From positions 1-17,730 of the forward strand of contig JAZRFF010000025.1 in the NCBI GenBank assembly GCA_045661225.1: 17,730 bases of DNA. Direction: 5' to 3'. Both the position numbers and the translations under genes were made by a program. Source of the stretch: HGM04593 sp045661225. Its GTDB lineage: Bacteria > Bacteroidota > Bacteroidia > Bacteroidales > Bacteroidaceae. Within the stretch, counting starts at the first letter, position 1. Each line of letters starts with the position of its first letter. Below the pieces are notes generated by a model. The model was not told where the DNA came from and did not search any database. It worked only from the letters and a program-made list of their open reading frames with translations. Positions 6,389 to 15,051 of the stretch are shown one piece after another.

Positions 6389-6422
6389 TCTTTAAATATC
6401 TCGTTCTTAATCGTCTAAGGAA

Positions 6423-8660
6423 TTACTTTACAAGTACCTTTTTACCGTTTACAATGTAGATGCCGGCTGCGTTGATAGACTCGATGCGGCGGCCTGTAAG
6501 GTCGAAGATTACCTGTGCACCGTTCTCAACCTCTACATTCTCAACACCTGTTGTACCCTCGAAGAGGAAGCCGTAGAATGCTGCGCTCGACATTGGTGTT
6601 GCGGGCAAATAAGCCTTGTTGGCGTTGTTTACAAAGCCCTCTTCGGTAGCGTAAAGACCGATATTTTCATTAACCTTTGCAAGAACGTAACCGCTAATCT
6701 CTGCCTCGTTTGTTGTACCCTCAAGCAAGTTCTCCGACCAATCTTCAGTTGCTTCGTTTATAACATTAAGTTTTACAGTGCCGTTACCTGCGAGAATTGC
6801 ACCCTCGTATGCGGGAATTTCAGTCTTCTCTGCAAGGATAGCGTGAGTGCTGTTGGTAGCCTCAATTGCATATGCAGTAACGCCCTCTGTAGTTGCAACA
6901 TCAAAGGGTAGGTAAATTGATGCAAATTCATTTACAGAAACCTCGATGTCAACAACAGGAATCATATACCAAGTGGTTTCGGTGTCACCCCACCAGTAGT
7001 TTACCTCGCCGGTGTTCTCTGTGCGCATTACTTGATTGTTACCCTTGATTGTAATCTTTGAGTCGCCTTTGTTTTCTACAGTAAACGCGTTACCATCGGT
7101 GAAGTCCGATTCTATCTTAGAAACAGCCGGTGCGTCGGCCAAAGTTACGTATTTACCTACGTTTGAAACTTGAAGTTTTACATTTTCACCCTCTTGAACA
7201 AACTTTACAACATTGTTTATACCGGGTTTTTCGCCCTCGCCCATAGCGGCAACAACGAGGTCTGTATCATTGTATGTGATATATTTCTTGGTGTTTGTCT
7301 GCTGGAGGAAATAGTAACCGGGAGTGAACTGTACTCTTGAAGCAGCGTTCTCTGTGTCAAAAGATGCGGTTCCAGCCAATGTAGATACTGCATTGATTGC
7401 CTCTTTCATAGTTGCGGGGTAACCACCAACATAACCAAGAGTAGCAATAGTGTTGTTCTTCCAAGCATTTACAAATGAAGCCTCAACTGTAGCAACTGTT
7501 GCTTCTTCAACACTTGCACCGGTCTTAATCAAATAGAATCTACAGCCGTCATCGATGCTGCCTTCTGCGCGAACGACATCGTTAATCCAACCTGGAGAGT
7601 ATGACAAGTAGCGGTTGTTCGATTCGAACTGAATGTTCCAAAGGTTGTTACCCTCGTAAATGAATTTGATGGCGCTAGGTGTATCTGTGAATTTTACAGG
7701 AGTCTCACCGTTGATATATTGTTTCTTTTCAACATTGTAAATGTAGTCCTTGCCATTGTGCTTTACAATAGCCCACTCTTCGTATACGCCTTCGTCCTCA
7801 AGTCCGGGGTGTTCAGCCTTGTTGGTTGCTGCCAAATGAGCCTTGTCCTCAAGTCCGCTGTAATAAATCATATAACCGCGATTGGTGTCGTAACACTTTA
7901 CGGTAAACATTTCGCCGCTTGACAATGTTACCTTTTCGCCGTTTTCAACAAGAGCCTCATAAGCGCTTCTCAAAGTCTCGAAGTTCTCATCGGTCTCGTT
8001 TGCATCATAGGCTGCCAATGCTGCAGAAACCTCTGCTACAGCAGCTGTAGTGTAAGCACCAACCATAGTGTCGCTTGCACTATTTTTTGCATTGCGTGCC
8101 TCCTCAATTACAGCGTATTTCTCGAAATATTCCTGTACAATTGCAGCTGCATTTAGTTCCACTGTAACATTCTCGGTGTTGTCGATAATTTGCCAAGAAG
8201 AACCGTTGTCACTTGCAGTCCAGAACTGAATAGGAGCATATTCGTGGTGACCTTGATGTGATGCACACATATAGTGCTGTGAGTGTCCGTCTGAATTAAA
8301 CGCGAATCCATTGTTCACAGCCTGAATGCTGATTGCGGTAGGAGTCTCTGTCAAATATGTGGGACCACCTTGTGTTACAGCAAATTTTTGAGCGCCAAGG
8401 TTATACAAGAAATAATTTCCTTCGTAAGAAACAATCTGCCAGTTGTTGCTGGCAACTGTATTGTCAAGTGCCTCGGTGTATTTTGAATCAGCACCGCAAA
8501 GAGTCAAATTGTTACCGCTCTTCCAAATGGCATAACCCATTCCATTAGCATTTTTCAGCAAATATGCCTTGGAATTGTCCAAATCCGAGATTTTGGCAAT
8601 TTGCGCCATAGCACCAATTGTCAAGAACAATGATGCAATCAATAATGTAAATTTTCTCAT
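6423..8660 (-). CDS. Secreted surface protein with repeated trefoil-like domains and sorting-like tail (745 aa)
   Basis: A Sec signal peptide (residues 1-19, MRKFTLLIASLFLTIGAMAQ) precedes a region (about 22-165) with alternating YLLKNANGMGYAIW and WQIVSYEGNYFLYNL segments that look like ricin/beta-trefoil repeats. An alanine-rich helical stretch follows at about 172-245. A second trefoil-like region covers 250-385 (MFTVKCYDTNRGYMIYYSG), and a third lies at about 440-570. A beta domain with SIYLPFDVATTEGVTAYAIE comes next. The tail (about 690-745) contains VIFDLTGRRIESINAAGIYI and ends NGKKVLVK. That tail is almost identical to the 533-aa paralogue, with few differences over the last ~160 nt, all silent apart from one R/K. 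No catalytic motif is recognisable; carbohydrate or glycoprotein binding is a reasonable guess from the trefoil-like repeats. Its promoter carries an 8-G tract. It is probably co-transcribed with the 53-aa peptide downstream. Confidence 0.9.
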   Translation of the reverse strand: MRKFTLLIASLFLTIGAMAQIAKISDLDNSKAYLLKNANGMGYAIWKSGNNLTLCGADSKYTEALDNTVASNNWQIVSYEGNYFLYNLGAQKFAVTQGGPTYLTETPTAISIQAVNNGFAFNSDGHSQHYMCASHQGHHEYAPIQFWTASDNGSSWQIIDNTENVTVELNAAAIVQEYFEKYAVIEEARNAKNSASDTMVGAYTTAAVAEVSAALAAYDANETDENFETLRSAYEALVENGEKVTLSSGEMFTVKCYDTNRGYMIYYSGLEDKAHLAATNKAEHPGLEDEGVYEEWAIVKHNGKDYIYNVEKKQYINGETPVKFTDTPSAIKFIYEGNNLWNIQFESNNRYLSYSPGWINDVVRAEGSIDDGCRFYLIKTGASVEEATVATVEASFVNAWKNNTIATLGYVGGYPATMKEAINAVSTLAGTASFDTENAASRVQFTPGYYFLQQTNTKKYITYNDTDLVVAAMGEGEKPGINNVVKFVQEGENVKLQVSNVGKYVTLADAPAVSKIESDFTDGNAFTVENKGDSKITIKGNNQVMRTENTGEVNYWWGDTETTWYMIPVVDIEVSVNEFASIYLPFDVATTEGVTAYAIEATNSTHAILAEKTEIPAYEGAILAGNGTVKLNVINEATEDWSENLLEGTTNEAEISGYVLAKVNENIGLYATEEGFVNNANKAYLPATPMSSAAFYGFLFEGTTGVENVEVENGAQVIFDLTGRRIESINAAGIYIVNGKKVLVK

Positions 8661-8722
8661 AAAATTATTATTATAAATAAGGTTAATAATTATTCGACTG
8701 GAAAGGCCACAAAAGACCGCGG

Positions 8723-8757
8723 CAAAGGTACGTAGAAACCTTCATTTTACCCCCCCC
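8723..8757 (-). promoter_or_regulatory. Candidate promoter with 8-G tract for the 745-aa protein
   Basis: On the minus strand eight G (8750-8757) are followed by 19 bp and TACCTTTG (8723-8730), a full match to the Bacteroidetes -7 box TAnnTTTG. The flank TTTAACTAAAC before the G-run is shared with the 533-aa gene's promoter, where the run is seven G long. The leader to the ATG at 8660 would be about 55 nt. Confidence 0.65.
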
Positions 8758-8770
8758 GTTTAGTTAAATA

Positions 8771-9338
8771 ATGTTAAAAGATATGTTTTTTTTATTCACG
8801 CTTTCGAGCGTTCCGCGTGCGGTTGAAGCTGCTCCCGCTCGGCATAGTAAAAGTAAACTTCTCCTCTGCTCTCGTTTGTACAAGTTCTCCGTTTTCACTT
8901 TTCACTTTTCAGCTTTAACCGCACTGCGTGCGATTGAAACTTGGCTACGCTCGTTGCGTGCGTAAATAAATTTCCGCCCACTCGCTTGCACAAGCTTTCA
9001 CTTTTCCGTTTCAATCGCACAAGTTGTCCTCGCTGTCTGCCGGAATTTCAGCGGCATTGCGTTGTGATTTTAACGGTGCCGGAAGGGTATAAAAATTACT
9101 TTTGCAATGAAACAAGGAACTATCCCCGTACCTTGCCGCTTTATTTTTTTAGTTTTCCGTTTTCACTTTTCACCTTTCAGTTTTTCTAACCGCCCACTCG
9201 CTTGCACAAGCTTTCAGTTTTCAGTTTTAACCGCACTGCGTGCGCTTGAACCTGCTCTTGCTCGGCATAGTAAAAGTAAACTTTTCCTCTGCTCTCGCTT
9301 ACTCGCAGCTTTCACTTTTTAAATATTGATTGGTATAA
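8771..9338. repeat. Repeat-rich gene-free region
   Basis: I see no protein-coding gene in this stretch; short open frames here have no recognisable product. It is built from repeated words. A 60-bp unit at 8815-8874 recurs at 9238-9297, centred on GCTCGGCATAGTAAAAGTAA. AACCGCACTGCGTGCG is at 8917-8932 and 9229-9244. CGCCCACTCGCTTGCACAAG is at 8976-8995 and 9191-9210. Runs of TTTTCACTTTTCAC are near 8892 and 9160. The segment 8940-8984 resembles the 83-bp repeat of the two cassettes, so all three gene-free regions share one repeat family. Confidence 0.8.
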
Positions 9339-9371
9339 AAAAAGTTCCTCACGGTGTGTGAGGAACTTTTT
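9339..9371 (-). terminator. Bidirectional rho-independent terminator after the GH20 gene
   Basis: A perfect 14-bp stem (AAAAAGTTCCTCAC / GTGAGGAACTTTTT) with a GGTGT loop, and T-runs on both strands (seven T on the minus strand). It lies 20 bp past the stop codon of the hexosaminidase gene and would end its transcript. Confidence 0.9.
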
Positions 9372-9390
9372 ATAAACAATGTGTGGAAAT

Positions 9391-12300
9391 TTACTTTACA
9401 AGGGTCTTTTTGCCGTCGATAATGTATATGCCACGTTGTGTCACCTCCTTGATTCTGCGGCCTGTAAGGTCAAAAATATTCCCGTTCTCACTTTTTGCCT
9501 TTTCGCTCTTGACCTCCTCGATGCCTGTTGCGTTGTTGGTGTATGTGAGTGTAATCTCAATATTCTTGGTCACGCGTGCGAGTTCTTCGGGAACGGCATC
9601 GTTTGTCTTTAATGTGTAGCCTTTGAATATTGGTACCAGCAGTGCATAGTCGTTGCCTCCTTTTACGTATCGGGTGCCTTGTGCGAGGGTGTTGCCTTCT
9701 TCGTCAACGCATCGGTATGTGACGTTGAAGTAGGGGTGGGGGGTGTAGCTGTATATGATGAACGGGTGGGCGTCGGTCCAGCCGGTAAAGGTGTGGTTGT
9801 CGTTTCCGTTCCAGTAGTAGTTGTTGCTGCCTTTTATACTCCAGGTCTTGCCGTCGCTGTTGAGCGTGAATGTGTATTCTTCGGCAGCGGTCTCGTCGGA
9901 GCCTGTCATTGCCGAGCCTTTCTGCAACTGCGGAATATAGACCTCGTAGCCGTTCATAAGTGTGAATTTTGATTCGTTGCGCTCAATGAACGTCCAAATA
10001 AATGCGGGGCTTGCATCGGTTATGTCGTTGGTCGTTACAAGGCCTTCGCCAACGCCGCCGGCACTGAGGAATCCGCTGCGTGCTGACTCGTTCTTGTTGT
10101 TATATAAAAGGTATGACCCTCCGGCTTCGACCTCGGTTACAGGCTTGCCTATTGCCGATGCTCCTATAATGCCATCGGTGCTGTAGTAGGCCTCAATGGC
10201 GATATCTCCGGTTGGGGTTACGGTGGGTTCGCCGTCCCACGTATTGCCCAGGCTTGTATAGAACTCAAGCGCAGGCTCGGCTACAGTGTGGCTGTCGCCT
10301 ATTGGGCAGGGTGTGTCGATGCTTGCTATTAAATTGCCGTCGATGGTGTAACACATATATGTTACGTTGTATGCCGAGCGTTTGTATGTTACGTTTATGG
10401 TCTTGTTCTCGTCGATGCTGTCGAATGTGGGGGCATCGGTTGTGCCGGTCGCGTCGTACTTTACAATCTCGTGGTTGGCGATTGTGGGGGCTATGGCTGT
10501 GAAGGGTTGCCCGTCCGATGCGCCTTGGTAGGTTGTGTGTATGAGGTTGCCGGCCTCGTCGGTGCAGATGTAGGCTACAAGGTGGGCTTTTTCGTACACC
10601 CAGCCTGTACCTTGCGGGTACTTGCCGCCTACAGCCACGGTGTTGGGGTCGCTTGTGGCACGCTCGCTTCTGGGGTATAGTGCGTTGTCGCCGGCTTTGA
10701 TGCTGAAGTCGCCGCTCTTGCTGTTATATACGTTTGTGAGAGTGATGCCCTCGCTGCCTAACGTTACCGGGGCGGTGGTGCTGCTTATGTAGCGTCCTGT
10801 CACGGCGTTGCGCAGCTTCATTGTCTGTCCGGCTGCGGTAACAGCGCTTTCGGTAACCTCCCATAGGTCGGCGCCGTAAGCCTGTTTGTCTGTGTAGACT
10901 ACGTTGTCATTGGTGTCGTACATTGTCCAGCCTTTGAGGCGCTCGCTGTTGTTTACAATGCGGTAGACTGTGCCCTCGGTCGGGTATTCTATATCAACGG
11001 GGGTGTTAATCTCCACCACAGGGCGGAACTCCCATATACCGCCGTTGCCGTCGGCAGGGTCGCTCCAAAGGTTTATGGAGTGTTGTTGTCCCGGTCCGGC
11101 GTAATTCAGGCACATTGCGGTGTTTGACACTTTTTGGCTGCGTATGCTATAGTTGTAGTTGTTGCCGTTTTGTGCGTATGCCTTGTCGCCCAAAATAAAG
11201 TCGTAGTGGCGTGTGCTCTCGTCGTAGTCCCAGCGGCCGGTATTGTTCTCGGCTGTTGGTCTGCCGTTGACCGAACCGTTGGGCTTGGCCTTGTTTACAA
11301 GCGCCCAGCGCTGCGGGTTGGCGGGGTCTTGCATAAATGCCCACAACTGGTAGTCGTGTCCCTCATTACTCTCGTCCTCTATTATGGCGCTGTTCCACAA
11401 GCGTCCGGCCTTGGCGGTGTTTGTGCCGAGCTCGGGTGAATTTTCGCGTAGCAGTTGAATGCAGCGTCCGGCACGGGTGTCGGTAGCGGTGGTTACAATG
11501 CGGTACCACACTTTTTCGTCGTCGGTCGACGGTGTGGGCATTATTTTTGTGTCGCTGTCGCCTGTGTTGATATAGTGACGCCCGTATTGGTATTTGTTGT
11601 AATTCAAAAGCAGGGTGTCTTGTGTTATGCGCTCGCGGAAATTGGCAAAATTTTTCTTGTTCTCGGGGCTCCAGGCTGTCTCGGCAATAGCGATGAGGCG
11701 TGGTAGCGCGAGATATTCGAGCAGGCCGTAGTCTTCGACGTGCTCTGTCCAGAATGTGCCCTGTATGCCGACATAGTATTTGCGTAGTTCGGCGGGTACC
11801 GATGCGGGAACGGGAACGTAGTTATATACGACCTCTACGTTGTCGGTTCCGTAACCTGCAACGGGGGGCTCGTTGGCGTCGTTGCTCTGCTTGCGGTTAA
11901 TGTAGTAGGGTATTTGCGGGGTCATAATGGATTCCATACCGTATTGGGCTGCTTTGAGCGCGCAGGGCTGTGCGTTGCCCGGTTCCCAGCACATCATTGT
12001 TCCGCCTGTACCCTTGATTAGTTCCTCGTCGGTGCCGCCGGCTGTGAGACTTTCGTTCCACATTATTACGGTGCGTTTCTTGTCGCCTTCTTTCTGCGAT
12101 ACATAATCGGATAGCTGGCGTACAAAGTATGACTGTAACTGACGTATGTTCGTGAATCCCTTTTCTTGCATCAGCGCCTGACACTCGGCGTTGTTGTGCC
12201 AAGCGTTTGTGGGGGTCTCGTCGCCGCCAATGTGTATCTGGCTGTGCGGGAACACCTCGATAACCTCGTCGAGCACGTCCTTGGCGAACTGCAGCACCAA

Positions 12301-13239
12301 TGGGCTTGCTACATTTAGCACGTCGGCATATATTCCGCCGTTGACCTTTACGTCGTGAGCGCCGTTAGGGGTGCAGCTCAGCTCGGGGTAAGCTGCGTTT
12401 ACGGCACACGAGTGTCCGGGAAACTCAATCTCGGGTACAACCTCGATGTGGCGCGCTGCTGCGTATTCAACAATCTCGCGACACTCCTCGTGGGTGTAGT
12501 AGTAGGGGCCGTAGGTCTCGCCTGTGTAGTAACCGCCGTATTCGGGGTCGGTGTTCCAGGAGTTGCTGCGTGTAGCACCGACGGTGGTCAGCCGTGGGTA
12601 TTTTTTTACCTCGAAACGCCAGCCCTGGTCGTCGGTAAGGTGCCAGTGGAAACGGTTCAGCTTGTAATATGACATTACGTCTATCATACGTTTAATTTGC
12701 TCAAGGCCAAAGTAGTGACGGCTAACGTCGAGCATAAATCCACGGTATTCGAAGCGGGGCGCGTCGGTTATGCTCACTGCCGGGAGCGTGAATGTTGTCA
12801 CCTCGGGGTCTTTAACCTCGGCCATCACACACGCCGGGAGCAGTTTCTTTATAGTCTGAAACGCGTAGTAGAAACCGGTGGGGCTGTTGGCGCTTATGGC
12901 AATGCCGTCGGTGGTAATGTCGAGCGTGTAGCCCTCGTTGCCAAGCTCTTCGTTGCCATTGTATCTTGCCATTGTAACGAGCGCGTCGCTATCGTCGTCG
13001 GTTACGGTAGCGACAATGCCTGTGACATTGCCCAAAAGGGTGGCGAACTTCTGCGCCTCGGCAGCGGAGCTTTCGTCGAGCCCGTTTGCAGCTATTGTAA
13101 AACTAGCGGGGAGTGTGAGCTTGCCCGTACCGATGGTCATACTCTTGGGGACGGGTGTCAGGTTTATGCCGTCGGCAGCCGCAACACCGAGTGTGAGCCC
13201 GAAAAGCATTGTGGTAAGCAATAAGGTAAATTTCTTCAT
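9391..13239 (-). CDS. Secreted GH20 beta-N-acetylhexosaminidase with long C-terminal extension (1282 aa)
   Basis: It hydrolyses terminal beta-linked GlcNAc/GalNAc from glycans by substrate-assisted catalysis. I start at the ATG whose product begins MKKFTLLLTTMLFGLTLGVA, a clear Sec signal peptide; the open frame runs 14 codons further upstream, but those would bury the signal. Residues 25-160 form the GH20b N-domain. Residues 161-530 form the catalytic barrel, with FRGFMLDVSR-type entry (FEYRGFMLDVSRHYF, 163-177), FHWHLTDDQGW (197-207) and the catalytic D340-E341 in HIGGDETP. Active-site tryptophans W394 and W497 are also present. The remaining ~720 residues are beta-rich: trefoil-like regions at about 576-742, 756-885 and 1034-1166, and three MucBP-like repeats at about 886-954, 956-1020 and 1170-1234. 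A short lysine-rich linker (1243-1253) leads to a FDLTGRR...GIYIIDGKKTLVK tail. Periplasmic, outer-membrane or cell-surface location is likely. It follows the TRIC gene by 42 bp and ends at a strong terminator. Confidence 0.95.
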   Translation of the reverse strand: MKKFTLLLTTMLFGLTLGVAAADGINLTPVPKSMTIGTGKLTLPASFTIAANGLDESSAAEAQKFATLLGNVTGIVATVTDDDSDALVTMARYNGNEELGNEGYTLDITTDGIAISANSPTGFYYAFQTIKKLLPACVMAEVKDPEVTTFTLPAVSITDAPRFEYRGFMLDVSRHYFGLEQIKRMIDVMSYYKLNRFHWHLTDDQGWRFEVKKYPRLTTVGATRSNSWNTDPEYGGYYTGETYGPYYYTHEECREIVEYAAARHIEVVPEIEFPGHSCAVNAAYPELSCTPNGAHDVKVNGGIYADVLNVASPLVLQFAKDVLDEVIEVFPHSQIHIGGDETPTNAWHNNAECQALMQEKGFTNIRQLQSYFVRQLSDYVSQKEGDKKRTVIMWNESLTAGGTDEELIKGTGGTMMCWEPGNAQPCALKAAQYGMESIMTPQIPYYINRKQSNDANEPPVAGYGTDNVEVVYNYVPVPASVPAELRKYYVGIQGTFWTEHVEDYGLLEYLALPRLIAIAETAWSPENKKNFANFRERITQDTLLLNYNKYQYGRHYINTGDSDTKIMPTPSTDDEKVWYRIVTTATDTRAGRCIQLLRENSPELGTNTAKAGRLWNSAIIEDESNEGHDYQLWAFMQDPANPQRWALVNKAKPNGSVNGRPTAENNTGRWDYDESTRHYDFILGDKAYAQNGNNYNYSIRSQKVSNTAMCLNYAGPGQQHSINLWSDPADGNGGIWEFRPVVEINTPVDIEYPTEGTVYRIVNNSERLKGWTMYDTNDNVVYTDKQAYGADLWEVTESAVTAAGQTMKLRNAVTGRYISSTTAPVTLGSEGITLTNVYNSKSGDFSIKAGDNALYPRSERATSDPNTVAVGGKYPQGTGWVYEKAHLVAYICTDEAGNLIHTTYQGASDGQPFTAIAPTIANHEIVKYDATGTTDAPTFDSIDENKTINVTYKRSAYNVTYMCYTIDGNLIASIDTPCPIGDSHTVAEPALEFYTSLGNTWDGEPTVTPTGDIAIEAYYSTDGIIGASAIGKPVTEVEAGGSYLLYNNKNESARSGFLSAGGVGEGLVTTNDITDASPAFIWTFIERNESKFTLMNGYEVYIPQLQKGSAMTGSDETAAEEYTFTLNSDGKTWSIKGSNNYYWNGNDNHTFTGWTDAHPFIIYSYTPHPYFNVTYRCVDEEGNTLAQGTRYVKGGNDYALLVPIFKGYTLKTNDAVPEELARVTKNIEITLTYTNNATGIEEVKSEKAKSENGNIFDLTGRRIKEVTQRGIYIIDGKKTLVK

Positions 13240-13281
13240 AACTATTTGGTTTTTATTATTTTGTCGGACGTTTTTCTGCAA

Positions 13282-13965
13282 TTATTGTCTTTTATCTTCA
13301 GGTGTAGGCGTGTCATCGTCCTCTTCGGAACGGAGCGTGGGCAGGCATATGCTTTTTCGCACGGCAAACACGCGTGTCAGGAATACCGATGCTCCGCACA
13401 ACAGTTGTGTTACAGTGTCGGCACAGCCCAGCCAATAGCATACGCCGTACACGATTCCACCCATAACGCACGCCATTGCGTAAATCTCCTTGCGGAATAT
13501 AAGCGGTTCTTCGTTTATGAGCACGTCGCGAATAATGCCTCCGGCTGCGCCGGTGGTTGTTCCCATAACTATGGCGACCCAAATAGGCATTCCGCAGTCG
13601 AGGGTTTTTTGTATTCCCACAATGGTAAAGAGGGCAAGGCCTATAGCATCGAATAGAAAAAATGTATTGTGCATATGCACAAGGTGCTTGCGGAATATAA
13701 TGACCCACAGAAGCGCAAGAGCGGTACACCACAGGTAGTACCCATTGTGCATCCAGAATACAGGAACGTCGAGCATAACGTCGCGCAAAGTACCGCCGCC
13801 GATGGCTGTGGCAGCGCCTACAACATAGGCACCGAACCAGTCGAACCTCTTTGCCGAGGCAAGGCGTATACCGCTTATGGCAAAAGCAAATGTACCTATA
13901 AAGTCAATTACTTTAAGAAAAGTGATATTCCCGACATACTCTACTATATAGTTTATAATATCCAT
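13282..13965 (-). CDS. TRIC/UPF0126 family membrane protein (227 aa)
   Basis: An inner-membrane protein with about seven hydrophobic segments arranged as two related three-helix repeats. Each repeat carries the family signature: IGGGTLRDVMLDVPVFW in the first and AAGGIIRDVLINEEPLIF in the second. Structures of bacterial TRIC homologues show trimeric monovalent-cation channels; a physiological role in bacteria is not settled. Length is slightly above the ~205 aa norm because of a charged C-terminal tail (SEEDDDTPTPEDKRQ). It is followed after 42 bp by the GH20 gene on the same strand, so the two may share a transcript. It is divergent from the SPFH operon across a 170-bp region. I see only a weak minus-strand promoter candidate (TATCTTAG) in that region. 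Confidence 0.92.
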   Translation of the reverse strand: MDIINYIVEYVGNITFLKVIDFIGTFAFAISGIRLASAKRFDWFGAYVVGAATAIGGGTLRDVMLDVPVFWMHNGYYLWCTALALLWVIIFRKHLVHMHNTFFLFDAIGLALFTIVGIQKTLDCGMPIWVAIVMGTTTGAAGGIIRDVLINEEPLIFRKEIYAMACVMGGIVYGVCYWLGCADTVTQLLCGASVFLTRVFAVRKSICLPTLRSEEDDDTPTPEDKRQ

Positions 13966-14059
13966 TTCAAGTATAAAAAAATATTGTGTGGCTAAGATAG
14001 AACAAAAAAGGTTATAACCACTCTTTTTTACAGTTTTTATAAAAAATGTACAATAAAAA

Positions 14060-14090
14060 TTTGTGGAATAAAAAACGGTGCTTATATTTG
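14060..14090 (+). promoter_or_regulatory. Promoter of the SPFH operon
   Basis: TTTG at 14060-14063, a 19-bp spacer, and TATATTTG at 14083-14090: a perfect match to the Bacteroidetes primary-sigma consensus TTTG-N19-TAnnTTTG. It lies 45 bp before the SPFH start codon. A GGTTATAACC palindrome (14010-14019) lies 40 bp upstream. Confidence 0.85.
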
Positions 14091-14135
14091 TGATATCAAA
14101 ATAATATCAATTTGTAAAACTTTAAATTCTGGATT

Positions 14136-15041
14136 ATGGGTAACGATGTTTTAAAATCAAAAATTGTGGGTGAGGAAAAGTATATACACCCTTCAAACGG
14201 TTGGTTGATGCTTTTTCTTACAATAACGGGTATTGTAGCCGGCTTTGTGTGGCCCATAATAATGCTTGCTAATGAACATAGCGACTGGTGGGCGTTGCTC
14301 TTTGTGTTGGGTAGCGTCAGTGTGGTGCTGTTGGCCGGGCTTTTTATTGTGAACCCGAACGAGAGTGTCGTTGTGACATTCTTCGGAAAGTATGTGGGAA
14401 CGGTTGTCGACAACGGATTTTTCTTTATGAATCCTTTTGCTTCGAAAAAGAACGTGTCGTTGCGCGCACGTAACCTTAATGGCGAACCGATAAAGGTGAA
14501 CGACCTTATGGGTAACCCTATTATGATTGGAGTGGTGCTCGTGTGGAGGGTAAAAGATACTTTTAAGGCGTCGTTCGAGGTCGACGACTATTCGCGCTTC
14601 GTCGATATTCAGAGCGAGGCGGCTATACGTAATCTTGCGGGGGCTTATCCTTATGACAATCTCGAGGACGAGGACGCAAGCATCACCCTGCGTAATGGCG
14701 GCGAAGAGGTTAACGACCTTCTTGAGCAATCGCTCGCCGAGAGGCTTGCAATTGCCGGTATAGAGGTAATGGAAGCGCGCATAAGCTACCTTGCATACGC
14801 TCCCGAAATTGCCAGTGCAATGTTGCAACGCCAGCAAGCTACGGCAATGGTTGCTGCACGTCACAAGATTGTCGAGGGTGCAGTGGGTATGGTGCAAATG
14901 GCGCTTGAACAACTGTCGGAAAAAGAGATTATTGACCTTGACGATGAGAAAAAAGCAGCGATGGTAAGTAATCTTATGGTGGTGCTTACATCGGACAGGG
15001 CTGCAACTCCGGTTGTTAATACAGGAACGCTTTACCAGTAA
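14136..15041 (+). CDS. SPFH/band-7 domain membrane protein (301 aa)
   Basis: Two hydrophobic segments (about residues 22-45 and 51-72) anchor the protein. The SPFH domain (about 73-245) follows, beginning VNPNESVVVTFFGKYVGTV with RVKDTF at 138-143. A helical, glutamine- and alanine-rich segment (QRQQATAMVAARHKIVEGAV, 231-250) then leads to a short C-terminal tail, as in stomatin/prohibitin/flotillin-like proteins that scaffold membrane microdomains or regulate proteases. Length and the double anchor match the SPFH proteins common in Bacteroidetes. It is the first gene of a tight operon, followed after 10 bp by an Arc-like protein. Partners cannot be deduced from sequence alone. Confidence 0.93.
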   Translation: MGNDVLKSKIVGEEKYIHPSNGWLMLFLTITGIVAGFVWPIIMLANEHSDWWALLFVLGSVSVVLLAGLFIVNPNESVVVTFFGKYVGTVVDNGFFFMNPFASKKNVSLRARNLNGEPIKVNDLMGNPIMIGVVLVWRVKDTFKASFEVDDYSRFVDIQSEAAIRNLAGAYPYDNLEDEDASITLRNGGEEVNDLLEQSLAERLAIAGIEVMEARISYLAYAPEIASAMLQRQQATAMVAARHKIVEGAVGMVQMALEQLSEKEIIDLDDEKKAAMVSNLMVVLTSDRAATPVVNTGTLYQ

Positions 15042-15051
15042 TTAACGGTCT

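Noticed and set aside
8771..9322. Several plus-strand open frames of 64-82 codons in the repeat region
   Set aside because: They are made of intergenic repeat words, with no domain, no signal and no clear promoter.
10212..10680. Plus-strand open frames opposite the GH20 gene
   Set aside because: They are shadows of the strongly supported minus-strand gene, with cysteine- and arginine-rich composition typical of antisense frames.
13240..13281. 14-codon upstream extension of the GH20 gene
   Set aside because: It would place polar residues before a good signal peptide; the internal ATG at 13237-13239 fits better.
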